DNA of 64,000 nucleotides from Methylibium rhizosphaerae (GTDB lineage Bacteria > Pseudomonadota > Gammaproteobacteria > Burkholderiales > Burkholderiaceae_C): assembly GCF_006386545.1 (NCBI RefSeq), contig NZ_SWAR01000005.1, positions 124,001 to 188,000 on the forward strand. Reading direction: 5' to 3'. Positions 1 through 8,743 of the stretch are shown here, piece by piece; position 1 is the first letter of the stretch, and each line of letters begins with the position of its first letter. A program made the translations under genes and the position numbers. Under the pieces are notes generated by a model. The model had not been told where the DNA came from. It ran no database searches and worked only from the letters and a program-made list of their open reading frames with translations.

Positions 1-557
1 ATCACCGGCGACAGCCGGGCGCGGAACAGGATCTCGTCCGAATACGCATTGCCGATGCCGCTGAACAGGCGCGGGTTGGTGAGCGCGCGCTTGAGCGTGT
101 GGTTCTCGGCACGCAGGCGCTCGGCAAACGCGGCCACGTCGCTCGTCATCACGTCGATGCCGCCCGGGTCCATGGCGGCCAGCGCCTCGCGACCGGCCAC
201 CAGGTGCATGGCCGCGCGGCGCTTGCTGCCGGCTTCGGTGAGCGCCAAGGTGCCGTTGTCGAACACCAGCGCCGCCAGGGTGATCTTCGCCGGCGGCCTG
301 GCGCCCGCTGCGAGCCAGCGCAGCCGCCCGGCGATCATGAGGTGCAGCACCAGGAAGAGCTCGCCCTCGAGTGCCAGCACCACCCGCTTGCCCAGCCGTT
401 CGGCCCCTTGCACCTTGCGGCCCTCGGCCGTGCCGATGGAGGGCACCGCAGTGCGCAGCACGAAAGGGTGCAGCACACGCACCGCTTCGAGCCTGTGGCC
501 GAGCACCTTGTCCTGCAGGCGCTCGATGTAGACGCTGATGTCGGGCAGCTCCGGCAT
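1..557 (-). CDS. Fpg/Nei-family DNA glycosylase (3' part off the left edge)
   Basis: The protein begins MPELPD, so the catalytic N-terminal proline (after Met removal) and the following Glu of formamidopyrimidine-DNA glycosylases are present. The frame stays open for about 185 residues to the window edge. The visible part covers the N-terminal beta-sandwich and the start of the helix-two-turn-helix domain, including a segment LFSGIGNAYSDEILF like the conserved GIGNIYADE motif. The C-terminal zinc finger would lie outside the window. Family members excise oxidised bases and nick at abasic sites. It differs from classical MutM, so a paralogue of the Fpg/Nei superfamily is as likely as mutM. Confidence 0.85.
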   Translation of the reverse strand, partial: MPELPDISVYIERLQDKVLGHRLEAVRVLHPFVLRTAVPSIGTAEGRKVQGAERLGKRVVLALEGELFLVLHLMIAGRLRWLAAGARPPAKITLAALVFDNGTLALTEAGSKRRAAMHLVAGREALAAMDPGGIDVMTSDVAAFAERLRAENHTLKRALTNPRLFSGIGNAYSDEILFRARLSPV

Positions 558-586
558 CGGGCGAGTGTGCCACCCGCAAGCAAGGG

Positions 587-1420
587 TCAGAAGTGCGCTT
601 CGAGCTGCAGCGAAGGCGCCGACACCCGCGTACCCGGCAGCGACGACGGGTTGCCGAACTTGTTGCGGATGTACTGGTAGCCCAGGCCGGCGTAGAAGGT
701 CTTGGGCTTGCCGGCGGCGGCGCCCAGGTCCCACAGCAGCGAGGTCTCGAGCCAGGTCTCGGCCGCGGTCTCGCCGCCGAAACCGTCGCGGCCCTTCTTG
801 CCGGTGTAGTTGGCCCATCCCTTGAACACCATGGGCAGCCCGGCGTCGAAGCCGAAGTTCCACACCGTCGAAAGGCGCGGCGCCGCATCGAAGTCGACAT
901 CCTGGCCGGCGATCGAGTTGTTGTTGGTTTCCTTGTAGTACAGCAGGCCGAGGGTCAGGAGGCCGGGCACGTCGAACTCGACCTTGGGGCCGGCGATGAA
1001 CTTCAGCAGCCCGGCGCCGAAGGCGTCGTTCTTCGAGTTGAAGTCGAAGCCGGCCTGCAGGCCGACGTCGCGCACTGGGCCGAACCTGAAGGTGTCGCCG
1101 CCCGAGAGCTTGCCCAGGCTCAGGGTGTGCTGGTAGACGACGTAGACCTCGTGTGCGCCGCGCGGGCTGTTGTTGGCGGTGTTGGCTTCGTCGGACTTCA
1201 GCAGCTCGGCATTGAAGAAGTTGGTGCCCCACCGGTAGCCGCCCACGTACTGCAGGTTGACCAGGTGCTTGGTCACGTCGGCGTCGCTGCCGGGCTCCTT
1301 GAACTTGCTGCCGTGGCCGTAGCTGATGAAGGCATCGCTCCACTCGGCGGCGCGGGCGGTGTTGCTCAGGCCGAGCAGGGCTGCGGCCGCAACGGGCAGC
1401 AGGCGGGAAAGGCGGGTCAT
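587..1420 (-). CDS. Outer-membrane beta-barrel (Tsx-like outer envelope protein)
   Basis: A 277-residue protein with a signal peptide ending near TARA-AEW, no inner-membrane segments, alternating hydrophobic and polar stretches rich in Gly, Tyr and Asn, and a C-terminal Phe (LQLEAHF) that suits the outer-membrane assembly signal. The pattern resembles Betaproteobacterial outer envelope proteins related to the nucleoside channel Tsx; the substrate cannot be read from the sequence. The start is supported by GAGGAG upstream. The gene is monocistronic and divergent from the reverse transcriptase gene. Confidence 0.65.
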   Translation of the reverse strand: MTRLSRLLPVAAAALLGLSNTARAAEWSDAFISYGHGSKFKEPGSDADVTKHLVNLQYVGGYRWGTNFFNAELLKSDEANTANNSPRGAHEVYVVYQHTLSLGKLSGGDTFRFGPVRDVGLQAGFDFNSKNDAFGAGLLKFIAGPKVEFDVPGLLTLGLLYYKETNNNSIAGQDVDFDAAPRLSTVWNFGFDAGLPMVFKGWANYTGKKGRDGFGGETAAETWLETSLLWDLGAAAGKPKTFYAGLGYQYIRNKFGNPSSLPGTRVSAPSLQLEAHF

Positions 1421-1809
1421 GGTCTTGTCTCCTCGAACGGATGTCGTTGTGCTTGCGTGCGTGAGCTGCAGCGCGGCCGCGAATGCGGACCGCGAGCCAT
1501 TGGACGGGGCCGGGCACCTTTCGACATACGGCAGGAGGCATGCACGCCATCGGTCAGCGCGTATGCAACGCGGCGCCGGGCGTGTTAGGTCCGTATGATC
1601 CCGCGCGGCGGCTGCACCTCAAGGGCATGGCAAACACTCGTCGAGCCTCGGCCCGGCAGGTTTGCGCTGCGGGGCACCCCCGCGGCGGTTGATGGAGTCA
1701 GGCGTTTCAACGCACGAGCGGCGTTGCGCCAGGGCGCGATGATGCTCGCGCTTCACCGGCAGGTTGGGGAGGCAGCCGCCCCTTTTGCCGAAGAACCATC
1801 ACGACGACG
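1421..1809 (+). other. Gene-free interval upstream of a retron-clade RT; possible msr-msd locus
   Basis: No convincing gene lies in these 389 bases. The left end must hold the promoter of the outer-membrane protein. The right half (about 1640-1765) carries several short dyads, for example GCGT-TTCA-ACGC near 1703-1714 and a 6-bp stem GCGCGA/TCGCGC around 1735-1752, and a repeated CCGGCAGGTT near 1651 and 1757. Retron non-coding RNA normally sits directly upstream of its RT, so this is where an msr-msd would be. I could not define the long a1/a2 inverted repeat, so the assignment is speculative. Confidence 0.2.
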
Positions 1810-3152
1810 ATGAAAGACCCGCAGCGTGTCGAACTGGCAGCCCGGACGATGGCGCGCGCGATGCTGGCTGGCGAATCCGACCGCGACGGGCTGCTCGCCC
1901 GCGCGGCGGTGGCCCTCGCAGGCGAACCCGCCTGGCTGGCTCCGCTGATCGACGAGCTCGCCGCACCCTTGCAGGCGCTGTGGCCCTATCTCGATATCGA
2001 CACGCTGGCCGCCCGGCTGCAGGCCCACCCGCGTTTCGAGCACGCCTGCATCAGCGCCTGGCCGCCACAGGTCCGGCGCTTCATCCTGCGGCCCTTGCAC
2101 ATGCTGCCCTCGCCGCTGGGCCTGCACGAATGGCCGCGGCCGGCCTTGCCCACCTTCGACGCGCTGGCGCAATGGCTGCAGCTGGAGCCGCGCACCCTCG
2201 AATGGCTGGCCGGCCCGACGGCGCGATGGCCCGCGGCCGGGCTCGCGCAGCACCACTACCGCTGCCTGCTGCAGCCCAAGCGCAGCGGCAGCCTGCGCCT
2301 GATCGAGGCCCCCAGGGCCCGGCTCAAGGCAGCGCAGCGCCGGTTGCTCGAAGGCCTGCTGCAACTGGTGCCGGTGCATGACGCAGCCCACGGCTTCGTG
2401 CCGGGCGCAGCGTGGTCACCCATGCCCGCCTGCATGCCGGCCAGCCGGTCGTGCTGCGCTTCGATCTGCGCGACTTCTTCACCAGCATCCGCGCTTCGCG
2501 CATCCATGCGCTGTGGCGCACGCTGGGCTACCCGCTGCCGATCGCCCGCGCCCTCACGACGCTCACCACCACGCACACGCCGCTCGCGGTGCGCCAGCGC
2601 CTGCGCGAAGACGGCTCGCTCGACTGGCAGGCCGCCCGGCGCCTCGCGTCGCCGCACCTGCCGCAAGGTGCGCCATCGTCGCCCGCCCTTTCCAACCTGT
2701 GCGCCTTCGGGCTCGACTTGCGGCTGGACGCGCTGGCCCGCAGCCTGGGCGCGCGCTACTCGCGCTATGCCGACGACCTCGTGCTCTCAGGACCCCGACT
2801 GCTGGCTCAGCGGCGCGATCCGCTGCAGGCGCTGGTGGCCGCCATCGCGCTGGAAGAAGGCTTTGCACTCAACCACCGCAAGACGCACTGCCTGTCGCAA
2901 GGGCGGCGGCAGCTCGTCACCGGCATCGTGGTGAACCAGGGGCTCAACACGCCCCGCGAACAGTTCGATCGCCTGAAGGCGGTGCTGCACCAGTGCGTGC
3001 TGCACGGCCCGGCCTCGCAGAACCGCGAGGGCCATGCGGACTTCCGTGGACACCTGCGCGGGCAGGTCGCCTGGCTGGCGCAGCTCAACCCGGCGCGCGG
3101 CGCGAAACTGTCGGCCCTGTTCGAGCGCATCGACTGGGCTCGAACTCGATAA
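1810..3152 (+). pseudogene. Retron-clade reverse transcriptase, interrupted by a 1-base frameshift
   Basis: Two overlapping frames join into one RT of about 447 residues. The first (from ATG 1810) carries an N-terminal region of about 150 residues and the start of the fingers, up to HGFVPG. The second continues in another frame from [11 protein letters not shown], with DLRDFF (motif A), [12 protein letters not shown] (motif B), [10 protein letters not shown] (catalytic YADD) and VTGIVVN. The VTG box and the xAxxH segment (HARLH) fit the retron/retron-like clade; no maturase or endonuclease domain follows. Adding one G to the GGG run at 2403-2405 restores the frame exactly. It could be a real lesion, a recoding site or a base-calling error. 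ubiA starts 8 nt after the stop. Confidence 0.85.
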
Positions 3153-3160
3153 TCCCGCGC

Positions 3161-4042
3161 ATGTCCGCCCTGCCCGCCTCGCGCCTGTCGCTCTACCTCG
3201 ACCTCATCCGCTGGAACCGCCCCGCGGGCTGGCTGCTGCTGCTGTGGCCCACGCTCGCGGCGCTGTGGATGGCCGCAGGCGGCTTTCCCGGCTGGCACCT
3301 GCTGGCGGTGTTCACTCTCGGCACCATCCTGATGCGCAGCGCCGGCTGCTGCGTCAACGACGTGGCCGATCGCGACTTCGACAGGCATGTGAAGCGGACC
3401 GCGCAACGGCCGGTGACCAGCGGCGCGCTGCCGGTGCGCGAAGCCCTGCTGCTGGGCGCTGTGCTGGCCCTCGCAGCCTTCGGCCTTGTGCTCACCACCA
3501 ATGCACTCACGATCGGGATGTCGTTCGCGGCGCTGGCGGTGGCCATCGGCTACCCGTATGCCAAGCGTTTCGTCTCGATGCCGCAGGCGGTGCTGGGCGT
3601 GGCCTTCAGCTTCGGCATCCCGATGGCCTTTGCGGCGGTGCGCTCGGAGGTGCCGGCGCTGGCCTGGTGGCTGCTCGCGGGCAACCTGTTCTGGGTGCTG
3701 GCCTACGACACCGAATACGCGATGGTCGATCGCGACGACGACATCCGCATCGGCATCAAGACCTCGGCGCTCACGCTGGGCCGCTTCGACGTGGCCGGCG
3801 TGATGAGCTTCTATGCGATCTACCTGGCCGGCTGGGCGGTGCTCGGCTGGCAGCAGGGGCTGCGCTGGGTGTTCCTGCTGGGCATCGCGGCCGGCGCGGC
3901 GCAGGCGCTGTGGCACTACACGCTGATCCGCACCCGCACGCGCGAAGGCTGCTTCAAGGCCTTCCGGCTCAACCACTGGGTGGGGTTTGCAGTATTCGCC
4001 GGCGCGGCAGGCGATCTCTTGCTGCGGGCTGGCTCTTCATGA
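3161..4042 (+). CDS. ubiA: 4-hydroxybenzoate polyprenyltransferase
   Basis: This 293-residue integral membrane prenyltransferase attaches the polyprenyl chain to 4-hydroxybenzoate in ubiquinone synthesis. The first Asp-rich motif is NDVADRDFD (about residue 67) and the second is [12 protein letters not shown] (about residue 181); both bind Mg-diphosphate. Many hydrophobic helices and the ending are typical of UbiA, and the length is normal. The ATG at 3161 matches the usual N-terminus. A much longer open frame upstream in the same phase overlaps the RT gene and is only a GC-rich shadow. Confidence 0.95.
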   Translation: MSALPASRLSLYLDLIRWNRPAGWLLLLWPTLAALWMAAGGFPGWHLLAVFTLGTILMRSAGCCVNDVADRDFDRHVKRTAQRPVTSGALPVREALLLGAVLALAAFGLVLTTNALTIGMSFAALAVAIGYPYAKRFVSMPQAVLGVAFSFGIPMAFAAVRSEVPALAWWLLAGNLFWVLAYDTEYAMVDRDDDIRIGIKTSALTLGRFDVAGVMSFYAIYLAGWAVLGWQQGLRWVFLLGIAAGAAQALWHYTLIRTRTREGCFKAFRLNHWVGFAVFAGAAGDLLLRAGSS

Positions 4043-4085
4043 GGCTGCGGGACCACCGCGTCCCGAGCGACTTCGTTCCCGGGCA

Positions 4086-4565
4086 CTACACAGAGACGGC
4101 CAGCGCCCACGCTGAGCAGGCGCAAGCGGCCAGCGCGGCCACCGTGCGCACGTGATTCCAGAAGGTCCACTCGCGCACATAGACCGGCCAGTACGCGGCC
4201 GCTTCGGCCGAAGCGGCGGCCAGCCGCGCCAGCCGCTCGTTGCGCGGCACGTTGAACGCCATCGTGGTGCCGAAGCAGCCGACGGCGTACAGCAGCGAAG
4301 CGGCCAGCAGCCAGGCCGAGCCGGCCTGCGACCATGACATGAGCGCAAGGACTGCCGCCGCGGCGCAGAGCACCGCGGTGCCCATGAAGACGCCGAGGAA
4401 AGACGGGTTGAGCACCACGACGTTGATGCGCTGCATCGCCGCGATGCCCGCCTCGCCCGGCAGGTCGGCCAGCGACCGCATCACGAACGACGAGAAGCCG
4501 AAGAAGACGCCGCCGATGGCACCGGCGCCGAGGCAAAGCAGCAAGGTCAGCAGCACGGTGGACAT
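4086..4565 (-). CDS. DUF1772-type small membrane protein
   Basis: A 159-residue protein with about four hydrophobic helices. The first helix begins directly at the N-terminus (MSTVLLTLLLCLGAGAIGGVF). The central pattern of a conserved Asn/Arg near FNVPRNERL and the ending WTFWNHVRTVAAL agree with the DUF1772/anthrone-oxygenase-like family. The function in bacteria is unknown. It starts 5 nt after the LOG-like gene and is probably the last gene of a minus-strand operon that begins at the ScfR-type regulator. Confidence 0.7.
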   Translation of the reverse strand: MSTVLLTLLLCLGAGAIGGVFFGFSSFVMRSLADLPGEAGIAAMQRINVVVLNPSFLGVFMGTAVLCAAAAVLALMSWSQAGSAWLLAASLLYAVGCFGTTMAFNVPRNERLARLAAASAEAAAYWPVYVREWTFWNHVRTVAALAACACSAWALAVSV

Positions 4566-4570
4566 GAGGG

Positions 4571-5086
4571 TCACCTGACCAGGCCGAGCGTGCGCAACTG
4601 CGCCTCCAGTTCCTGCACCGAGTGCCACGGCAGGATGGGCGAGTTCTGCCGCTCGTCCGGCGGGTTGGAAGGCAGTCCGTCGGACCAGCCGCCGCAGCCC
4701 ACCAGCGGCAACAGCGGACGCTTGTGGAGCCAGGCCAGGCACACCTCCGAGATGGTGCCGGCCCGCCCGCCGATGACGATGCAGGCATCGCCGGCCAGTG
4801 CCATCAGCAGGTTGCGGGCGTCGCCCATGCCGCAGGGGATCACCACGGTGGCCGGCCAGTCGGCCGGCGGCATCTCGTCGGGCGGCACGATGCTCACCAC
4901 CAGGCCGCCGGCGGCGACGGCGCGCTCGGCCGCCACCCGGGTGGCGGGGCTGCCGCAGCCGCTCACGACGGTGATGCCCAGGCGGGCCAGCGCGGCGCCT
5001 GCCGCGGCGGCCAGCTCGTAGGCCGCAGAGCCCGGCTCGGCACTGCCGAGGATGCAGATCTGCGGGCGTCGGGTCATGGAGTTCAT
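4571..5086 (-). CDS. LOG-like / TIGR00725-type Rossmann protein
   Basis: A 171-residue Rossmann-fold protein. The N-terminus holds ICILGSAEPGS; a GCGSPATRVA stretch and VIGGRAGTISE follow, the latter corresponding to the phosphate-binding PGGxGTxxE of lysine decarboxylase-like (LOG) proteins. The residues differ from true cytokinin-activating LOG enzymes, so ribosyl-hydrolase activity is unproven. The start ATG at 5086 overlaps the stop of the preceding methyltransferase gene by four bases (ATGA); an internal Met at residue 4 is an alternative start. Confidence 0.7.
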   Translation of the reverse strand: MNSMTRRPQICILGSAEPGSAAYELAAAAGAALARLGITVVSGCGSPATRVAAERAVAAGGLVVSIVPPDEMPPADWPATVVIPCGMGDARNLLMALAGDACIVIGGRAGTISEVCLAWLHKRPLLPLVGCGGWSDGLPSNPPDERQNSPILPWHSVQELEAQLRTLGLVR

Positions 5087-5544
5087 AGCCACCTGCGAAC
5101 GGTGTGGGTGTAGCGGAGGTAGTCGCCGCCGAACTGCTCGGTGAGCATCCGCTCCTCGGGCAGGATCTGGAAGCGGGTGACGTACAGCACGTACAGGGGC
5201 ACCAGCAGCACGGCGGCTGCATTGGCCAGGAAGGCGGCCCAGCCCAGCAGCTGCAGCACCCGCCCGAGGTACATCGGGTTGCGGCTGAAGCGGTACACGC
5301 CGCGGCTCACGAAGGCCGACGAGCGCGACGGGTCCAGAGGGTTGACCGTGGTGCCCGCCTTCCTGAACGACAGCTGGGCTGCCAACCGCAGCACGAGGCC
5401 GGCGGCGAACAGCACGAGGGCAACGCACAGCCGGTAGACGGGCGGCACGTCGAGCGGCGGCGTGAGCTGCGCGCAGCCCCACATGAGCAGCGCGACGACC
5501 AATGCCACGACCGGCGGGGGAACCTTCAGCTCGAGCGCATTCAT
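5083..5544 (-). CDS. Isoprenylcysteine carboxyl methyltransferase-like membrane protein
   Basis: A 153-residue protein with three to four membrane helices. The C-terminal half has RFSRNPMYLGRVL, the RNPxY signature of ICMT/phospholipid methyltransferase-like integral membrane methyltransferases, and EERMLTEQFGGDYLRY, which matches the conserved E-E-x-L-...-F-G-xx-Y-xx-Y ending. The bacterial substrate is unknown. It lies 20 nt downstream of the regulator gene and overlaps the next gene by four bases, so co-transcription is likely. Confidence 0.8.
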   Translation of the reverse strand: MNALELKVPPPVVALVVALLMWGCAQLTPPLDVPPVYRLCVALVLFAAGLVLRLAAQLSFRKAGTTVNPLDPSRSSAFVSRGVYRFSRNPMYLGRVLQLLGWAAFLANAAAVLLVPLYVLYVTRFQILPEERMLTEQFGGDYLRYTHTVRRWL

Positions 5545-5564
5545 GGAACCGCGATTCTGTCCAC

Positions 5565-7004
5565 TCAGGCGGCCGGCAACAACCCGCCCGGCGCCGGCGT
5601 GCCCGCGACGATCGAGGCGACCGCCCGCTGCGGGCAGTCGCCGCGTTCGCAGACCTTGCACCCCGGCCCGATCGGCGTGGCCTGGGCCCCCTTCGACGAC
5701 GACAGCGCCAGGCCCTGCGCATACACCAGCCGGTGCGCCTGGCTCACGTCGCAGCCCAGCGCCACGGCGAACGTCTTCTGCAGCGACTGATAGCCCGGCG
5801 GGCCGCTGCTCACCTGGCGCGCGACCCAGAAGTAGGTGCGGCCGTCGGGCATGCGCGCGAGCTGGGTGACGATCTGCTGCGGGCGGCTGAAGGCTTCATA
5901 GACGATCCACAGCGGACAGGTGCCGCCCACGCGGGAGAAGTGGAAGGCCGTGGCCGACTGGCGCTTCGACACATTGCCTGCCCGGTCCACCCGCACGAAG
6001 AAAAACGGCAGGCCGCAGGCGCCCGGGCGCTGCAGGGTGCTGAGCCGGTGGCACACCGCCTCGAAGCCCACGCCGAAACGGAAGGCGAGGCGCTCGACGT
6101 CGTAGCGGTGCGCTTCGGCCGCTTCGAGGAAGCTGCGGTACGGCATCAGCAGCGCACCGGCGAAGTAGTTCGACAAGGCCACCCGCGCCAGCCGCCGCGT
6201 CTGCACGTCAGCGTCGAGGCCGGCCGCTGCGGCAAGGCCGTCGATCACGTCGCCGGCCTCCAGCAGCGCCAGCTCGGCCGCCATGGCAAAGGCCTGCTGC
6301 CCCACGCTCAGCGAAGGCGCAAGCCACAGCACGCGCTGCACCGGGTCGAAGCGGCGCTTGTCCATCAGGCCGTCGGGGCCGCCTGCGCCGCCGGCGGCCA
6401 GGGTGCGCACGCCATGCCGCGAGGCCAGGCGCTGCATCAGCGTTGCGGCAATGCGCTGCGGCGCATGGGCCTCCGCGTCGGCCATCGCGATCTCCTCGGC
6501 ACGTTCGTCGAGCTCGGCCACGTGGTTCTGGCGCTGGTTGAGGTAGGCACGCACCGCCTCGTCGGCAGTCGGGCGGCTGTAGGCCATGTCGCGATCGCCG
6601 GCGCCCGCCTGCGCGGCCAGCAGGTCGGCGCGCTCGCCAGCGGCGCGCCACTGGCGGTGCAGGCGCAGGATGGCGCGCCCCACCTGAGGCATGTTGTCCA
6701 CCAGTGCCTTGATCTCGGCCTGCGATACCGCGCCCGCGCCGTCGCTGCTGCTCGCGACCTCGCCCAGCACGGCGCGCAGGTCGGTGGTGAGCGCGGCCGC
6801 ATCGTCCTCCGAGAAGAGCTGGGCATCAACGTTGAGCACCGCGCTGATCTTCAGCAGCACCGGCACGGTGAGCGGTCGCTGGTTGCGCTCGAGCTGGTTG
6901 AGGTAGCTGGCCGACAGGCCCAGCAGCCTGGCCAGCGCCACCTGGCTGAGGCCGCGTTCCTCGCGCAGGCGCTGCAGGCGCACCCCCATGAAGACCTTGC
7001 TCAT
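5565..7004 (-). CDS. Short-chain fatty acyl regulator (ScfR/RamB-type, XRE + DUF2083)
   Basis: A 479-residue regulator. Residues about 7-60 form an XRE-type helix-turn-helix ([32 protein letters not shown]). The long middle and C-terminal parts match the IrrE/DUF2083 short-chain fatty acyl regulator family, ending with a cysteine cluster ([14 protein letters not shown]). Known relatives (RamB, PrpC-type regulators) control acetate, propionate or acyl-CoA metabolism. Here it is divergent from the valine degradation operon, and TTCGCA-type repeats fill the shared promoter. The ATG at 7004 gives the normal family N-terminus; the frame extends further upstream without a better start. Confidence 0.88.
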   Translation of the reverse strand: MSKVFMGVRLQRLREERGLSQVALARLLGLSASYLNQLERNQRPLTVPVLLKISAVLNVDAQLFSEDDAAALTTDLRAVLGEVASSSDGAGAVSQAEIKALVDNMPQVGRAILRLHRQWRAAGERADLLAAQAGAGDRDMAYSRPTADEAVRAYLNQRQNHVAELDERAEEIAMADAEAHAPQRIAATLMQRLASRHGVRTLAAGGAGGPDGLMDKRRFDPVQRVLWLAPSLSVGQQAFAMAAELALLEAGDVIDGLAAAAGLDADVQTRRLARVALSNYFAGALLMPYRSFLEAAEAHRYDVERLAFRFGVGFEAVCHRLSTLQRPGACGLPFFFVRVDRAGNVSKRQSATAFHFSRVGGTCPLWIVYEAFSRPQQIVTQLARMPDGRTYFWVARQVSSGPPGYQSLQKTFAVALGCDVSQAHRLVYAQGLALSSSKGAQATPIGPGCKVCERGDCPQRAVASIVAGTPAPGGLLPAA

Positions 7005-7024
7005 GCCGCCGCCCGCCGCGCTGC

Positions 7025-7142
7025 TTCGCAACATTCGCAAGCCGGCGCTCTCGCCTTCGCAATACCTCGCATTTTCAGTGCTTCTACGCTGCCTACAGGC
7101 TGCGAATAATGCAAACAACCGGCCGCCTTCGCAAGCCTCGCG
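7025..7142. promoter_or_regulatory. Divergent promoter region with four TTCGCA-type repeated sites
   Basis: The 167-bp gap between the regulator and mmsA holds four copies of a direct-repeat element with half-site TTCGCA: 7025-7039 (TTCGCAacaTTCGCA), 7056-7071 (TTCGCA, 4-nt spacer, CTCGCA), 7101-7115 read on the minus strand (TTTGCAttaTTCGCA) and 7128-7142 (TTCGCAagcCTCGCG). Half-sites are spaced about one helical turn apart. As I recall the literature, RamB-type regulators bind TTTGCAAA-like half-sites, so these are the likely binding sites of the adjacent regulator for both directions. Confidence 0.65.
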
Positions 7143-7171
7143 CTGCAGCGGAAGACACCAGGAGACCTCTC

Positions 7172-8683
7172 ATGAGCACCCCGCAACCCCTTGCCCCCAC
7201 CGTGCCGCTGCTGATCCATGGCGAGTGGGTGGAGTCACGCAGCACCCAGTGGCGCGACGTGGTGAACCCGGCCACGCAGCAGGTGCTGGCGCGCGTGCCG
7301 CTGGCCACGCCGGACGAAGTGAACGCCGCCGTCGCGGCGGCGCAGGGAACCTTCAAGGCCTGGCGAAAAACGCCGATCGCCACGCGCGCCCGCGTGTTCC
7401 TCAAGCTGCAGCAGCTCATACGCGAGCACATGGACGACCTCGCCGCCACGCTGACGGCCGAGCAGGGCAAGACGCTGGCCGACGCGCAGGGCGACGTGTT
7501 GCGCGGCCTCGAGGTGGTGGAACACGCGGCCGGCATCGGCACGCTGCAGATGGGCGAGTTCGCGCAGAACGTCGCCTCCGGGGTGGACACCTACAGCGTG
7601 CTGCAGCCGCTGGGCGTGTGCGCGGGCATCACGCCGTTCAACTTCCCCGCGATGATCCCGCTGTGGATGTTCCCGATGGCCATCGCCTGCGGCAACACCT
7701 TCGTGCTGAAGCCTTCGGAGCAGGACCCGCTGGTCACCGTGAAGCTGGCGCGGCTGGCGCAGCAGGCCGGCCTGCCGCCTGGCGTGCTGAACGTACTGCA
7801 CGGCGCCGAGGAGGTGGTCAACGCGCTGTGCGACCACCCGGACATCAAGGCCGTCTCCTTCGTCGGCTCCACCCGCGTGGGCACGCATGTGTACCAGCGG
7901 GCCACGCTGGCCGGCAAGCGGGCCCAATGCATGATGGGCGCGAAGAACCATGCGGTGCTGCTGCCCGATGCCCACAAGGAGCAGGCGCTCAACCAGCTGG
8001 CGGGCGCGGCCTTCGGCGCGGCCGGCCAGCGCTGCATGGCCGCCTCGGTGGCGGTGCTGGTGGGCGAGGCGCGGCACTGGCTGCCCGAGATCGTGGAACG
8101 CGCGCGCAGCCTGAAGGTGGGCGCCGGCCGCGACAACCCCGACCTGGGCCCGGTGGTCTCGCGTGCCGCCAGGCAGCGCATCGAGCGGCTCATCGAGCGC
8201 GGCGTGGCCGAGGGCGCGCGGCTCGCGCTCGACGGCCGCGGCGTGCAGGTGCCGGGCTACCCCGAGGGCAACTTCGTGGGGCCCACCGTGCTGGCCGGCG
8301 TGAAGCCCGGCATGGCCGTGTACGACGAAGAGATCTTCGGGCCCGTGCTGGTGGTGGTGGAGGCAGCCACCCTCGACGAGGCGATCGCGCTGGTCAACGC
8401 AAACCCCAACGGCAACGGCGTGGCCCTGTTCACGCAAAGCGGCGCCGCGGCGCGCAGGTTCCAGGAAGACATCGACGTGGGGCAGGTCGGCATCAATGTG
8501 CCGATCCCGGTGCCGGTGCCGCTGTTCAGCTTCACCGGCTCGCGCGGCTCCAAGCTCGGCGACCTGGGACCTTACGGCAAGCAGGCGGTGCTGTTCCACA
8601 CGCAGACGCAGACCATCACGCAGCGCTGGTTCGACGATGCCGCCTCGATCGGCAAGGTCCACACCACCATCAACTTGAAGTGA
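7172..8683 (+). CDS. mmsA: Methylmalonate-semialdehyde dehydrogenase (CoA-acylating)
   Basis: A 503-residue aldehyde dehydrogenase that oxidises methylmalonate semialdehyde to propionyl-CoA in valine catabolism. The family signature is clear: [21 protein letters not shown] near residue 150, SFVGSTRVG in the NAD site, and the catalytic Cys in [10 protein letters not shown] near residue 286. The start ATG at 7172 follows AGGAGA. It is the first gene of a five-gene operon that carries every late step of valine/isobutyrate degradation. Confidence 0.95.
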   Translation: MSTPQPLAPTVPLLIHGEWVESRSTQWRDVVNPATQQVLARVPLATPDEVNAAVAAAQGTFKAWRKTPIATRARVFLKLQQLIREHMDDLAATLTAEQGKTLADAQGDVLRGLEVVEHAAGIGTLQMGEFAQNVASGVDTYSVLQPLGVCAGITPFNFPAMIPLWMFPMAIACGNTFVLKPSEQDPLVTVKLARLAQQAGLPPGVLNVLHGAEEVVNALCDHPDIKAVSFVGSTRVGTHVYQRATLAGKRAQCMMGAKNHAVLLPDAHKEQALNQLAGAAFGAAGQRCMAASVAVLVGEARHWLPEIVERARSLKVGAGRDNPDLGPVVSRAARQRIERLIERGVAEGARLALDGRGVQVPGYPEGNFVGPTVLAGVKPGMAVYDEEIFGPVLVVVEAATLDEAIALVNANPNGNGVALFTQSGAAARRFQEDIDVGQVGINVPIPVPVPLFSFTGSRGSKLGDLGPYGKQAVLFHTQTQTITQRWFDDAASIGKVHTTINLK

Positions 8684-8743
8684 CCCGCCCCCGCAGCGCC
8701 GCGCCATGCAGCAGCACACACAACCCACCACGGGAGCATGACG

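Noticed and set aside
1810-3152. Group II intron maturase
   Set aside because: No maturase X or endonuclease domain follows the RT, and the VTG motif and xAxxH segment point to the retron clade. No intron RNA ends were seen.
2378-3160. N-terminal extension of ubiA in the same frame
   Set aside because: It overlaps the RT coding sequence and the translated extension is Arg/Ala/Pro-rich noise; UbiA begins normally at 3161.
5502-7109. Long open frame on the plus strand opposite the ScfR-type regulator
   Set aside because: Composition is typical of an antisense shadow in high-GC DNA; no family, no ribosome site, and the opposite strand has a clear regulator.
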